Source: Marinoscillum furvescens DSM 4134 (GTDB lineage Bacteria > Bacteroidota > Bacteroidia > Cytophagales > Cyclobacteriaceae). Taken from it: DNA of 64,000 nucleotides. Numbering within the stretch: position 1 is the first letter of the stretch; each line of letters opens with the position of its first letter. The translations under genes were made by a program, and so were the position numbers. Location: contig NZ_QREG01000005.1 of NCBI RefSeq assembly GCF_003386095.1, positions 165,091-229,090 of the forward strand, given 5' to 3'. Below are positions 51,450 through 62,505 of the stretch, piece after piece. Under the pieces are notes generated by a model, which was not told where the DNA came from, ran no database searches, and was given only the letters and a program-made list of their open reading frames with translations.

Positions 51450-54400
51450 GCGCTCGCCTGATTATACTGATCGCTCTGTTTTGGAGCATGAAGCATTATT
51501 GCTTCGGGCAGACAGATTTCTACTCTAAAAACACTGAGGTCTCTATCAGTGGTTCGGGACTGCTGTACGTGTCGGGGAATCTAAAGGATGCATCTAATTC
51601 CGCAGAGACTGAAAAGTACAAAATGGCGGGTGGTACTTTGCGCGTAGACGGAGACCTGATCAATGAAGGCAATACCATTTTCATAGCCAAAGTAGATGTG
51701 GACAGCGATACCACAGGTTATGGTTCTGTGATATTTGGAGGTGGGGGAGTAGATACGATCAAGAGCCCGCAAGCTACGCTCTATCTACCGAATCTTACTT
51801 TAATAAATAACACGAAGGTTTATCTCGACAACAGCTTAGATGTACGCATAGGAGTAGACGTTTCTGGGGGTGACCTGGTCCTACGAAACAATGCCAAGAT
51901 CACTTTTCCGAACAATTCGACGCTAACTGGTGAGTCTCAAAACATTTCTGGAAATGGGGTCTTACATTTTGAGGAGTTTTCTCTCGCCAAAGGGGAGTAT
52001 GCAGATAACTATGAAGGCTCGGGTATTGGGTTTAGTTCTACGGGACTAGGGATTACAATTACCCGAACACATAGCGATAGTCCTCCTGATAATGTGGCAA
52101 ATGGCACATCTATGAAGCGGTATTTTGATGTGTCTATGGCGGGAAGTCATGAAACCTACCTGAGTGATTTCAGGATCAATTATTCACCAGGAGAACTAAA
52201 TGGATTAACCGCAGCTGATCTAGCGATATACCTTTCTGAAGACGGGGGAAGTAAATGGGTAAAGCAGCCCTCCACACCAAATGCAACAGGAAACTATGTA
52301 GAAGCTGCAATTACGTTTAAACCCAGTACCAGTCACCGACTCGTTTTGGCGGACGCAGAGTGTGACACCAAGCCAGATGCGAGGCCTGCAGTAGCAGGAG
52401 GGCAATTAAATACGAGTGAAAATAAGATCGTAATATGCGAGGGAAATGACCTGAACTTATCGTCTTCAGGTGCTGACTATGTTTATTGGGTTTTAGAGTC
52501 TGACACGACTTTCGGGGACTCCTTTTCGATCAATGACATTGGTACGACTCTGGATAACAAACCGATTACCCTCTTTGAGCGAATGAATACGGGCTGTGAA
52601 AACAGTGCTGACTATACGCTTAACGTGATTGACCTGCCCGTTGCGGCTTTTACTTTCAGCCCAGGAAATACACTGTCTTGTTATGGTGATGCTGTAAGTT
52701 TTGACGGTACCTCTAGTACCTCAGATTCACGGACCACTGTTGCATCTTATGCTTGGAATTTTGATGATTTGGATAACACTTCCTCTGACTCAAACCCAAA
52801 TTATGTTTTTAGTGAGTCGGGCTATTTTGATGTCGACCTACAGGTCACAGACGCTTATGGCTGTGTGAGTCCTGTTACAACCAGGCTGGTTCAGGTACAT
52901 AATTTACCTGAGGTAAGTTTTACTTTTCCTTCACGTGAATGTGAAGGATTGCCTGTTGATTTTACAAACAACAGCACTTATGTACCAATAGATGGAACAA
53001 CGGCTGACCCAGAAGCTGTTCTGAGCATGGATTGGACTTTTGGGGACGGGAATTCATCCTCAGAATTTTCACCGCAGCATACCTACGATATACATGGGAA
53101 TTTGAGTATAAAACTGATTGCTACTCACAAAGACCATCAATGTAGGGATAGCATTACGCAAACGATCGAAATAAACCCGAAGCCTGAAGTGGTATTTAAG
53201 CCTCAGGATGCTGGTGGAGTGGATTTAAGTCTACCCTATCAGGTGTGTGAAGGGGTTGTAATCAAATTTAACAACGAAAGCAGCATAGCTCATGATGAAG
53301 CACTTGGTGGTAAGGACAACCTGCATTATACGTGGGATTTTGGAGACCATGCAAAACCTGAGCTTAAGGGAGAGGAAAGTCCATCACGGAGCTACAAGGT
53401 TTCGCAGTTGGAAAACTACACTGTAGAGTTGTTAGCCGAGTCAGAAAATAAGGGATGTAAGGACAGTGTAGCCATAAACCTGAAGATTTTCCCCGCACCA
53501 GAGGGGATGTTTACCAAGCAGGTGGGAGGAAACGAAGTAGATGGTGTATGTGAAGGAGTAAATGTTGCCTTTGCCAACAACTCTACAGTGCCTGGTGGAA
53601 GAGGGTTCAGTAGTTTCAAATGGTACTTTGGTGATGGTAATAGTTCCACTGCTTCTAATCCGACTTATACTTATTCCCAGTCCTCCGGGTATACGGTGAG
53701 TCTCCTTCGCGAAACCAATGACGGGTGTATAGACAGTACTTCTCAGAGTTTTGAGGTGTACGATTTTCCGGTAGCTGACTTTTATATGGCGGATGTTTGT
53801 GACGGCACAGAGGTGATATTTAATGCAGCCGACCAAAGTCATCTGACAGAAGAAGTAACATACAATTGGAGTCTGGGTGACGGAAATTCAAAGGAAGGTC
53901 AGAATACCAGCCATATATATGACACACATAATTCGTATACAGTAGAGCTAACGGTGACTTCTGATCACGGATGTAGCGACAGTGGTTCGGATGTGGTACA
54001 AATACATCAAACACCGAACCTTACCCTGCCTACCTATGCCTTGTCGTGTGAAGGCAATCTGACTCTGGATGCAGTAGATGAAGCGGGAGATTTTCCAAAC
54101 ATGAGCAACGGTAGTTTCACCTGGACCAATGCCCAAGGTGATGTTTTGAGCACTACGGACGAGTTACAAGTCACAGAGTATGGTGAGTACAGCCTGGAGG
54201 TGGAGACAAATGATGGCTGCAGTGCAGCATATACCATTCCTGTATATCTTGTCGAGCCTACAGATTTGGGCACTAGCATTACGTCTTGTGATTTTGCGAG
54301 ATTAGATGCCACTCCTGATAGTTATCCCTCTGGGGTAGGTGAGCTTTCTTATCAGTGGAAAAAGGATGGGATCACAATAGGAGGAGCAACTCATGCTATT

Positions 54401-57400
54401 TATGAAGCGAGTTCATCGGGTACCTACACCGTGGAGGTAACTTATGCACTTCCAGAGTTAGTGGGGGCACCAGAGTGTACGCATGTGCAGTCTGTAGCTG
54501 TGACCATTGATACTCCCCCAGCGTTGGAGCTGGGTGATGATGTGACCATTTGTGCAGGCGGAAGTGCTACACTGGAGAGCAACATCACTGCAAGCTCGTA
54601 TGAGTGGAAAAACTCTGCAGGGTCTGTTGTTGGTAACCGTAAACAACTTTTAGTTAATAGCGCTGATACCTATAGACTTACAGTTGCTTCTGGCACTTGT
54701 TCGTTTTCAGATGAGGTAACTGTGGAGCAAATTTCCTCTCCTGTGGCTGCCTTCAATGCCTCATCACCGAGAGTGTGTCTCACGGAAGCGTTTTCATTTG
54801 CAAACCTATCATCTGCAGCATCAGGTGACCCTCTTACTGATTTTTTGTGGGATTTTGGAGATGGTACCACGTCTACCGAACGCCAGCCGGATAAGACATA
54901 TCTGGCAGCCGGGTCATATGACGTTTCCCTTACAGTCAGCTCTGAACTTGGCTGTTCAGATGTCTATACTGACCAGTTGGTGGTGGATCCTTTGCCAGGA
55001 GTAGCGTTTAGTGTGGCCAATGGCTGTGAGGGCGAGGAGATCAACTTTGTAAACAATTCGACCATTGCTGGTGGTGGGGGTATGACATATGAATGGAGGT
55101 TTAGTGATGGACGCTCATCCAGGGCAGAAAGTCCGGCCCTCAAGTTTTTTACTGCAGGAACTTACACCGCTACCCTTTTAGCAACTTCGGAATATGGATG
55201 TACTTCTAGCATGACGGAATCCTTCGAAGTATTGCCTAAGCCCAGTGGAGGTTTCGAGATTCAAGATGCGCTCAACGCTAAAATATTTGAGGTATGTTCG
55301 GGCGAAACATTTTATATAAAAAACACCTCATCTGATCCTGATGGAGGCAGTCTCACTTACGCCTGGGATTTTGGTGATGGCCACACTGCCGATTCATTTG
55401 AGCCATCGCATGCATATTCCACCCCTGGTATTTATACCATATCGTTGATTCAATCTACTGGTTCCGGTTGTTCTCGCACGGTCAGCAGGCAACTAAAGGT
55501 AAATAGCTTGCCATCTGTAGCTTTTACAGTAGCCGATGCGTGTCAAAATATTGGGGTCGATTTTCAAAACCAATCCTCTATTGCTGCGGGCTCAATTTCC
55601 GATTATTTGTGGGATTTTGGAGACGGTGAGTCATCTTCAGAGCAATCGCCCGAACATTCGTATACCACGTGGGGAGATCATACCGTATCGCTCATAGCTA
55701 CCAGTGGCAAGGGATGTGTGGATAGTACTTCACAAGTCATTGAGATTTTCAGGGCCCCAGCTTTTGATTTGGGTGATTATGTCATCGCTGTAAATGGTTA
55801 CCATGATATGGTACCAAAAAGCGATCCTTCAAGCTATCTGCCAGCTGGATCTTCATACCAGTGGACCTACGAGCAGAGTGGGTTCACTTCCGAGGATGAT
55901 AGCGTGAGGGTTACACGTTCAGGTTTTTATGAGGTAGAGGTTATATCGCCCGAACCGCAAAGCTGCCGCACCAGCTCTACCTTGCCAGTATATATTCTAG
56001 AGCCAAATGATCTGGGTAGCAATCGTTCAGTATGTGAACAGACGATCCTAGATGCCAGGCCTTTGGCCTTTCCAGCACAATCATCAGAAGTTTCTTACCG
56101 CTGGAAAAAAGACAATGTTGACCTTGGACATTCGAACTCACAGCTGGAGGTAACTGAAAGCGGTTGGTATACAGCAGAAGTGACATTTACCGTTACAGAC
56201 CTGATAGGCTCACCTTCCAGGACTTATACAGACTCTGTACAAATTTTGGTAGAGGCTCCTCCAGTTTTGGATCTGGGGCCAGATCGAGAACTGTGTAGCA
56301 ATGCTGAATTAACCCTGAGCAGCAACGTAACAGCCGATAGCTATCAGTGGAAAAATCTGACTACAGGGCAAACTCTCGGTGCTTCTTCCAATCAACTGGT
56401 CACTGAGGCCGGTACCTATCAGCTGGAAGTAGTAAAAGGTGAATGTGCTGTTCGTACTACGGTTGAAGTAAATACCGTGGCCCCACCATCAGCTGGATAT
56501 ACGGTGGATCGCGCGCACGTGTGTGAAGGTGAAACGGTCACTTTTACTAATGTGTCATATTCCAACGGCTCCGACGCTATTGCTTCATACAGTTGGGACT
56601 TTGGGGACGGTACCACATCCGTGGAAAATTCTCCTGTAAAATTGTTTGAAGCAGATGGCGAATATCAGGTCACGCTTCAGGTGTCCAGTACGAAAGGGTG
56701 TGTGAGTACGTTTTCGCAAACAATTACCGTGGGTGAGCCTCCAGTAGTGGACTTTTCTGTTGGCGATGCCTGTGCGGGTGCGGAGGTGTCGTTTACCAAT
56801 GAATCATCAGGGTATAGCTCAGAAGCAAGTTTTAGTTGGTCATTTGGTGATGGAAATACTTCATTTGTAGCTTCTCCTGTGCATCAGTTTGAGGAGGCTG
56901 GGAGCTATCAGGTTACCCTGGAAATTACAGATGGACAGTGCGTCCAGGCAGCGACAAAAATGTTAAATGTGTTGGCACAGCCATCGGTAGATTTGGGGGA
57001 TGAAATTATTACCTGTGGAAGCGAAGTGGAAATTGATGGGGGGGCTGCGATGGACTCCTACAGGTGGTACGATGTAGCAAGTGGAAGCACTTTGGCTACT
57101 AGTCGCTATTACACGGAAACGGTGAACCGAACCCTCGGGCTTGAAGTGACAAACAGTTCGGGGTGCACGAAAATTGAAGAAACCGAAGTAACACTCAACA
57201 CCCCTGTAACCATAGACCTGGGTGCCGATAGGCAAATATGTGATTCAGATATTCTTGATGCTGGAGTGTTTCCAGGTGTCGCTTATCAGTGGTCTACTGG
57301 TGATACTACACGCTTTTTAGAAGTGACCACCTCTGGTTCGTACACGGTATCTGTTACAGATCAAAATGGATGTACAGCTACGGATGGCGTAAACCTAACA

Positions 57401-60400
57401 GTGGTTGCTAGCCCTGTGGTTGATTTGGGGGGTGATCTCACCATCTGTTTTGGCGAGTCTGTGACCATAGACGCAGGAAACACCGGTGCGGATCATTTAT
57501 GGTCTACCGGGGCAAGTACACAAACTATCACAGTTTTTGACGCTGGTATTTACAAGGTAGAAGTCTCCAATGGTGGCTGCATGGTATCGGACTCGGTGGA
57601 GATTCGGGTGCTCGACAAACCCAAAGGGAGTTTCACCCTTAGCGGTACTTGTGAAGGCTCAGCAATCAATTTTGAGGCTGAAGAATTCAATGCTGAATGG
57701 GAATACCTGTGGGACTTTGGTGATGGCACTCAGGGAGTAGGGTTCTCACCTTCTAAAAGCTTTACTGCTGCAGGCGCATATACCGTGGAACTAACCGTTA
57801 CCAATGCCGATGGGTGTAAAGCTTCCACTGCTAAGGAAATAACCATAGAACCTGTGCCCGTAGCTGATTTTAGCTTTTCCACCGCCTGTGAGGGCTCAGA
57901 GGTTTCTTTTACAAATAATACCACCATTTCGGGAGGAGCGGATTTGACTTATTCCTGGGACTTTGGAGATGGAGCCGTTTCTACTTCAGCGTCCCCAGCT
58001 CATCTTTATACTACATCTGGAAGCTACACGGTTAGGCTTCAAGTATCGAGTGCCTCTTGTGATGTTACCACCACTAAAACGATTGCCGTCCACTCGGTAC
58101 CTATCATAGAATTTGAGGATACGGTTTATAGCTGCAGTGAAGTTGCTCGCCTGGATGCAGGAAATTCTGGTCATTCTTACTTGTGGTCAAACAACCACAC
58201 AACACAAGTGCTGGAAGTGTCCAAACCGGGAAGCTTTTGGGTAGAGGTCCGCGATAGCCAGGGCTGTGTGAGTAGAGATACCGCGGTAGTGGTCTTTTTG
58301 GAGAATCCCAAACCAGATTTGGGGCCTGATGTGGAGGCGTGTGGAGAAATCACTATGGGTGCCGGCATAAATGCTGTTAGCTACAATTGGTCTTCTGGCG
58401 GAAGTTCAAAAACGATTGTGACCAACGAATCAGGAACATATTGGGTGGAGACGATTAGCAAGGACTTATGCGTCAATAGAGATACTGTAGCAGTTGATGT
58501 CTTTGCTGTACCTGACTTTAGTTTAGGAGCAGATCGTGTGGCATGTGATGGAGAAGAGGTTCAGCTGGAGGGGATCACTTCCACGGCTGGAGTCAGTTAT
58601 CTCTGGAATACCGGTGCTACTACCAATTCATTGGTTGTAAATAGCAAGGGTACTTATTGGCTGGAGGCCACTACAAATGAAGGCTGTAATTATCGGGATA
58701 GCGTGGAAGTGCATTTTAATCCTTTACCCGACTTGCCGCTGGATACAGCTTATGAAGGATGCGATATGGTGGTGCTTGATGCACAAAACCCTGAAAGCAC
58801 TTACTTATGGTCAGACGGCAGCATTTCGGCCACACTCACAGTCGAACGAGGAGGGGATTATTGGGTGCAGGTTACAACCGAAGAAGGGTGTCAGCACATA
58901 GATAGTACCTCAGTGACGATCAGGTCTACTCCTGTAGTGGACCTGGGTGAAGATATTTCCCTTTGTCCCGGAGGTGTAGCACAGCTCGATGCTGGCAATA
59001 CGGGAGCTAGCTACCTTTGGTCCAATGGCCATACTGGTCAAAAGTTGGAAGTTTCAGATAATGGTCGCTATAAAGTGACTGTTTCATACGGAGCATGTAC
59101 ACAATCCGATTCTGTAGAAGTGGAAGTGCTGGATTCTCCAGATGCTACTTTTAGTTTTTATGGGTCATGTGCTGGAGCTGAAATTAGTTTCGTGCCTGAT
59201 TCCCTAAACGAGTCGATTGACTACTTGTGGGACTTTGGAGATGGTACACAGGATGTACGGCGAATACCTGAAAAAACTTATTCTACAGCTGGATCCTATT
59301 CCGTATCGCTTACCGCAACAGATCCTAACGGGTGCTCGGCTACAAGTATGCAGCTAGTGACCATTGAGCCTGTGCCTACCCCCAACTTTAGTTTTACCAA
59401 TGGATGCGAAGGACAGTCTATTCAGTTCGAAAACATGACTTCATATGCCGGCACTGATTCCTTGAGTTATCGTTGGATTTTTGGTGATGGTAGTACGTCC
59501 GACGAAACGAACCCTTTTCACAGCTTTAAAGAGGCGGGGAGCTATACTGTAAGGCTTACGGCTTATTCAGAATCCTGCTCATCGTTCTCAGCAAAAACGG
59601 TGACCATTCGTGAGGCACCACGCATTGATTTGGCTGAAGAAGTGGAAAGCTGTAAAGACGTGGTGACCTTGAATGCAGGAGACGAGGGGGATTCTTATCT
59701 GTGGTCTAACAATAGTACAGCGCAACACCTGGAGGTAAAGAGTTCAGGTAGTTACTGGGTAGAAGTATCCAATAGTAGTGGTTGTTCTGCAAGGGATACA
59801 ACAGAAGTTACCCTTTTGAGGAACCCAAAACCTGACCTGGGAGCGGATACCGAAGCCTGTGGAGAGTTTTTACTGGATCCGGGCGTGGATGCAGCTAGCT
59901 ATAAGTGGTCCAATGGTTCTACTACGGCCAAAATAACGGCTACTACTACCGCTACCTACTGGGTGGAGGTGATCAGTGAAGATTTATGCGTCAGTAGAGA
60001 TACTATCGGTCTGGTAATTCATGAAGTGCCAGAGTTTAGTTTAGGACCAGACCAGATACATTGTGCGGGTGAGCCTGTAGAGTTGACTGGTCATCCTTCG
60101 GCTGATGTAATTCATTATAAATGGAATACCGGGGCATCTGAATCCGAAGTGACCGTCACCAGTACTGGAGATTACTGGATGGAAGCAATCACGGAAGAAG
60201 GGTGTAGTTATACAGATAGTATCCATGTACATTTCAATCCTTTACCAGAAGACCCTTTACAAAATGAATATAATGGATGTGATTGGGTCGTATTGGATGC
60301 CCTGAACCCGGGAAGCTCTTACTTGTGGTCTAATGGAAGTACCAATTCTAAACTAACAACCGATGAAGACGGTGTGTATTGGGTCAAAATTACGACTCAG

Positions 60401-61411
60401 GATGGTTGTGAATTAACCGACACTACGAGAGTTACAATCAATAATTCTCCTCAGCCGGATCTGGGAGAGGATGTTACCCTATGCCACGGAGAACAAATAA
60501 CCCTCGATGCAGGTGTTTTCAACTCGTACCATTGGAATGAACTTCCGGGCTCACGATATCTGGACGTGGGCACATCCGGTGAGTATGTTTTAATGGTGAC
60601 AAATGAATTTGGTTGTGAGGGGTACGATACTGTGAAAGTGACAGTACGTCCTGCCATTGGGTTGGAACTGGGAGATGATCGGAAGATATGTGATGAAGCT
60701 ACTTTTTCACTAGATGCGGGTGTAGAGTCAGTCTCCTACGAGTGGAAATCTGACAATGGCTTTGAAGCCTCGAGCAGAGTTATTACAGACCTGGAGCCCG
60801 GCATGTATTGGGTGACTGTAACCGATGAATTTGGCTGCACGGAAACAGATGTAGTCAATATAGAAAGCACCAGTGAACGTATAGCAGCCAGTTTTTTGAT
60901 GCCAAGCACAATTGGTGTGAATGAGAAAGTACACATGGTGCAGCTTACGGAGCCTGTACCTGCATCGTTCAGGTGGGACTTTGGAGATGGGCGCTACTCT
61001 AGCAATATGGTCAACCCGTCCATTTACTACTTTACTCCAGGGGAGTATACTGTAAGCCTTGAGGTTTCTAATGGAATATGCACTGACACCCAAAGCAAGA
61101 CCCTGACGGTTGTTGATGCCCGCAGCATTGATGTTGGAGATCCAAAAATTCCATTCCTGGAATTCAGACAGTTGGCCATCTATCCCAACCCGGCGCAAGA
61201 TGAAATCACGTTTGATTTTGAATTGAGTAGTGCGGCCAGGATGGAGTTTAGGGTGTTTGATTTTAGCGGTACTGAAATCCTGCACTACGGCTTTTTAGAT
61301 GCTTCGGGACAAGTAGAAATAGACATTGCAGATCTAGCTAGTGGGACTTATATCGTCACCGTACAGGCAGGGTCACAGGTAGAAAAAATGCGTTTTGTGA
61401 AGGTCAAATGA
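51446..61411 (+). CDS. Giant PKD-repeat surface protein with T9SS type A C-terminal domain
   Basis: 3321 residues with a signal peptide ending near HYCFGQ. A beta-helix-like N-terminal region (to about 300) is followed by about 16 PKD domains, each with a WDFGDG-type strand, and about 19 Ig-like units with LWSNG-type strands and a paired Cys (DLGEDVTLCHG). A 506-residue block is repeated exactly in period (57413-58930 and 58931-60448), with a third copy started. The C-terminal domain (AIYPNPAQDEITFDFEL to YIVTVQ...MRFVKVK) is a T9SS type A sorting domain, so the protein should be exported and anchored to or released from the surface. It is likely an adhesin; it overlaps both neighbours by 4 bp. 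Confidence 0.92.
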   Translation: MSARLIILIALFWSMKHYCFGQTDFYSKNTEVSISGSGLLYVSGNLKDASNSAETEKYKMAGGTLRVDGDLINEGNTIFIAKVDVDSDTTGYGSVIFGGGGVDTIKSPQATLYLPNLTLINNTKVYLDNSLDVRIGVDVSGGDLVLRNNAKITFPNNSTLTGESQNISGNGVLHFEEFSLAKGEYADNYEGSGIGFSSTGLGITITRTHSDSPPDNVANGTSMKRYFDVSMAGSHETYLSDFRINYSPGELNGLTAADLAIYLSEDGGSKWVKQPSTPNATGNYVEAAITFKPSTSHRLVLADAECDTKPDARPAVAGGQLNTSENKIVICEGNDLNLSSSGADYVYWVLESDTTFGDSFSINDIGTTLDNKPITLFERMNTGCENSADYTLNVIDLPVAAFTFSPGNTLSCYGDAVSFDGTSSTSDSRTTVASYAWNFDDLDNTSSDSNPNYVFSESGYFDVDLQVTDAYGCVSPVTTRLVQVHNLPEVSFTFPSRECEGLPVDFTNNSTYVPIDGTTADPEAVLSMDWTFGDGNSSSEFSPQHTYDIHGNLSIKLIATHKDHQCRDSITQTIEINPKPEVVFKPQDAGGVDLSLPYQVCEGVVIKFNNESSIAHDEALGGKDNLHYTWDFGDHAKPELKGEESPSRSYKVSQLENYTVELLAESENKGCKDSVAINLKIFPAPEGMFTKQVGGNEVDGVCEGVNVAFANNSTVPGGRGFSSFKWYFGDGNSSTASNPTYTYSQSSGYTVSLLRETNDGCIDSTSQSFEVYDFPVADFYMADVCDGTEVIFNAADQSHLTEEVTYNWSLGDGNSKEGQNTSHIYDTHNSYTVELTVTSDHGCSDSGSDVVQIHQTPNLTLPTYALSCEGNLTLDAVDEAGDFPNMSNGSFTWTNAQGDVLSTTDELQVTEYGEYSLEVETNDGCSAAYTIPVYLVEPTDLGTSITSCDFARLDATPDSYPSGVGELSYQWKKDGITIGGATHAIYEASSSGTYTVEVTYALPELVGAPECTHVQSVAVTIDTPPALELGDDVTICAGGSATLESNITASSYEWKNSAGSVVGNRKQLLVNSADTYRLTVASGTCSFSDEVTVEQISSPVAAFNASSPRVCLTEAFSFANLSSAASGDPLTDFLWDFGDGTTSTERQPDKTYLAAGSYDVSLTVSSELGCSDVYTDQLVVDPLPGVAFSVANGCEGEEINFVNNSTIAGGGGMTYEWRFSDGRSSRAESPALKFFTAGTYTATLLATSEYGCTSSMTESFEVLPKPSGGFEIQDALNAKIFEVCSGETFYIKNTSSDPDGGSLTYAWDFGDGHTADSFEPSHAYSTPGIYTISLIQSTGSGCSRTVSRQLKVNSLPSVAFTVADACQNIGVDFQNQSSIAAGSISDYLWDFGDGESSSEQSPEHSYTTWGDHTVSLIATSGKGCVDSTSQVIEIFRAPAFDLGDYVIAVNGYHDMVPKSDPSSYLPAGSSYQWTYEQSGFTSEDDSVRVTRSGFYEVEVISPEPQSCRTSSTLPVYILEPNDLGSNRSVCEQTILDARPLAFPAQSSEVSYRWKKDNVDLGHSNSQLEVTESGWYTAEVTFTVTDLIGSPSRTYTDSVQILVEAPPVLDLGPDRELCSNAELTLSSNVTADSYQWKNLTTGQTLGASSNQLVTEAGTYQLEVVKGECAVRTTVEVNTVAPPSAGYTVDRAHVCEGETVTFTNVSYSNGSDAIASYSWDFGDGTTSVENSPVKLFEADGEYQVTLQVSSTKGCVSTFSQTITVGEPPVVDFSVGDACAGAEVSFTNESSGYSSEASFSWSFGDGNTSFVASPVHQFEEAGSYQVTLEITDGQCVQAATKMLNVLAQPSVDLGDEIITCGSEVEIDGGAAMDSYRWYDVASGSTLATSRYYTETVNRTLGLEVTNSSGCTKIEETEVTLNTPVTIDLGADRQICDSDILDAGVFPGVAYQWSTGDTTRFLEVTTSGSYTVSVTDQNGCTATDGVNLTVVASPVVDLGGDLTICFGESVTIDAGNTGADHLWSTGASTQTITVFDAGIYKVEVSNGGCMVSDSVEIRVLDKPKGSFTLSGTCEGSAINFEAEEFNAEWEYLWDFGDGTQGVGFSPSKSFTAAGAYTVELTVTNADGCKASTAKEITIEPVPVADFSFSTACEGSEVSFTNNTTISGGADLTYSWDFGDGAVSTSASPAHLYTTSGSYTVRLQVSSASCDVTTTKTIAVHSVPIIEFEDTVYSCSEVARLDAGNSGHSYLWSNNHTTQVLEVSKPGSFWVEVRDSQGCVSRDTAVVVFLENPKPDLGPDVEACGEITMGAGINAVSYNWSSGGSSKTIVTNESGTYWVETISKDLCVNRDTVAVDVFAVPDFSLGADRVACDGEEVQLEGITSTAGVSYLWNTGATTNSLVVNSKGTYWLEATTNEGCNYRDSVEVHFNPLPDLPLDTAYEGCDMVVLDAQNPESTYLWSDGSISATLTVERGGDYWVQVTTEEGCQHIDSTSVTIRSTPVVDLGEDISLCPGGVAQLDAGNTGASYLWSNGHTGQKLEVSDNGRYKVTVSYGACTQSDSVEVEVLDSPDATFSFYGSCAGAEISFVPDSLNESIDYLWDFGDGTQDVRRIPEKTYSTAGSYSVSLTATDPNGCSATSMQLVTIEPVPTPNFSFTNGCEGQSIQFENMTSYAGTDSLSYRWIFGDGSTSDETNPFHSFKEAGSYTVRLTAYSESCSSFSAKTVTIREAPRIDLAEEVESCKDVVTLNAGDEGDSYLWSNNSTAQHLEVKSSGSYWVEVSNSSGCSARDTTEVTLLRNPKPDLGADTEACGEFLLDPGVDAASYKWSNGSTTAKITATTTATYWVEVISEDLCVSRDTIGLVIHEVPEFSLGPDQIHCAGEPVELTGHPSADVIHYKWNTGASESEVTVTSTGDYWMEAITEEGCSYTDSIHVHFNPLPEDPLQNEYNGCDWVVLDALNPGSSYLWSNGSTNSKLTTDEDGVYWVKITTQDGCELTDTTRVTINNSPQPDLGEDVTLCHGEQITLDAGVFNSYHWNELPGSRYLDVGTSGEYVLMVTNEFGCEGYDTVKVTVRPAIGLELGDDRKICDEATFSLDAGVESVSYEWKSDNGFEASSRVITDLEPGMYWVTVTDEFGCTETDVVNIESTSERIAASFLMPSTIGVNEKVHMVQLTEPVPASFRWDFGDGRYSSNMVNPSIYYFTPGEYTVSLEVSNGICTDTQSKTLTVVDARSIDVGDPKIPFLEFRQLAIYPNPAQDEITFDFELSSAARMEFRVFDFSGTEILHYGFLDASGQVEIDIADLASGTYIVTVQAGSQVEKMRFVKVK
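57413..60448 (+). repeat. Two tandem 1518-bp (506-residue) super-repeats in the PKD giant
   Basis: A Pro-Val-Val-Asp-Leu-Gly block begins at 57413 and again at 58931, and the related Pro-Gln-Pro-Asp-Leu-Gly at 60449. Both intervals are exactly 1518 bp. Each unit keeps the same order of domains: Ig-like, two PKD, then six Ig-like units including the NPKPDLG and HFNPLP landmarks. The copies have diverged in sequence but not in length. Confidence 0.88.
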
Positions 61412-62502
61412 TGAGAAGGCTAGTACTACATAGCGTCTTGGCGTGGCTTGCTTGTGCTACATGCAGTTTTGGGCAAACGAGGACTTGTTTGTATTCTTCA
61501 GGAGTAGAAAGCAATCACTATCGAGTGCATGATGATGGTTCCACACTATACGTCCCTGTGGTTGTTCACATCGTCTACGATCAACCTGAGCTAATCACAC
61601 AAGAGCAAGTTTATGCTCAGCTAAACGTGCTAAATAATGACTTTTCCAAGTCTAACCAGGATTTGGACCATGTAGTCAAACCATTTCAGAAGGTTGCTAC
61701 ATCAGCCAATATTCAGTTTTACCTTGATCAGGAGATCGGTGATGGCGGCATTCTGCGTGTATCATCTTCAGCAGGGCCTTTTGGCATATCTGACATTCAT
61801 TTTAGTAGCACGGGAGGAAGTGATAAAATACCTGGGGTACTAAATGTTTGGGTGTGTGATCTGGTTGGTTCCATTTCCGCTTTTGCCAAAACACCAGAGT
61901 CGTTTGATCACGAGGAAGTGGGTATGGTCATAGACCATACCTTTTTTGGTACCTCCGGAACAGCCACAGTGCCTTACGATGGTGGCCGCACATTAACGCA
62001 CGAAGTAGGGCACTGGCTGGGGCTAGCCCACCCATGGAAATCTGATGGTTGTGGGGATGGTGATCAGGTTGCTGATACTCCTCCACAATACGGACCTGCC
62101 CATGGTTGCGATCTTAGTCGCTCTACATGTGAGTCACTTGACATGGTTCAAAATTTCATGAACCTGGCTCCTGATGATTGTATGCATTTTTTCACTGCTG
62201 GGCAGGTTGAGCGCATGAGGCAAACACTGCTGACGCTGCGCCCCGAGCTTGAGGTGGCTTATGAAACGCTCTTACATCAGCCTCAAAGCCTGACCATTTA
62301 TCCAAACCCTGCAATACACAGCTTTTTCATAGATGAAGATCCAGGAGGTATGCAAATAGTAGATGCCTCAGGTAGGAAAATATTATTTGAGAGCAGGCAG
62401 CTGCCTAAAGGGTGGCAGGTGACACCTCTAACCTGTGAGACTTTGCTTTACATCAAAATGGCAGAAAAAGGAGTAGCCCAAAAACTGATTTTAAAACATT
62501 GA
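61408..62502 (+). CDS. Secreted M43 (pappalysin-like) zinc metalloprotease with T9SS sorting domain
   Basis: 364 residues with a signal peptide (LVLHSVLAWLACATCSFGQ). The M43 domain starts near VPVVVHIVYDQPE. The zinc motif is His198-Glu199-His202-His208 in HEVGHWLGLAHPW, with the Met-turn region NFMNLAPDDCMHFFTAGQVERM. The usual Met-Asp-Tyr turn is Met-Asn-Leu here, a variant. Family disulfide cysteines are present. The C-terminal part (SLTIYPNPAIHSFFIDED) is a T9SS type A sorting domain. It is translationally coupled to the PKD giant by an ATGA overlap, so it may act on that protein or its partners. Confidence 0.93.
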   Translation: MMRRLVLHSVLAWLACATCSFGQTRTCLYSSGVESNHYRVHDDGSTLYVPVVVHIVYDQPELITQEQVYAQLNVLNNDFSKSNQDLDHVVKPFQKVATSANIQFYLDQEIGDGGILRVSSSAGPFGISDIHFSSTGGSDKIPGVLNVWVCDLVGSISAFAKTPESFDHEEVGMVIDHTFFGTSGTATVPYDGGRTLTHEVGHWLGLAHPWKSDGCGDGDQVADTPPQYGPAHGCDLSRSTCESLDMVQNFMNLAPDDCMHFFTAGQVERMRQTLLTLRPELEVAYETLLHQPQSLTIYPNPAIHSFFIDEDPGGMQIVDASGRKILFESRQLPKGWQVTPLTCETLLYIKMAEKGVAQKLILKH

Positions 62503-62505
62503 TGG

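Noticed and set aside
60728..61285. A 185-codon antisense frame at the end of the PKD giant
   Set aside because: Opposes a clear T9SS sorting domain and PKD coding sequence; no start context or domain.
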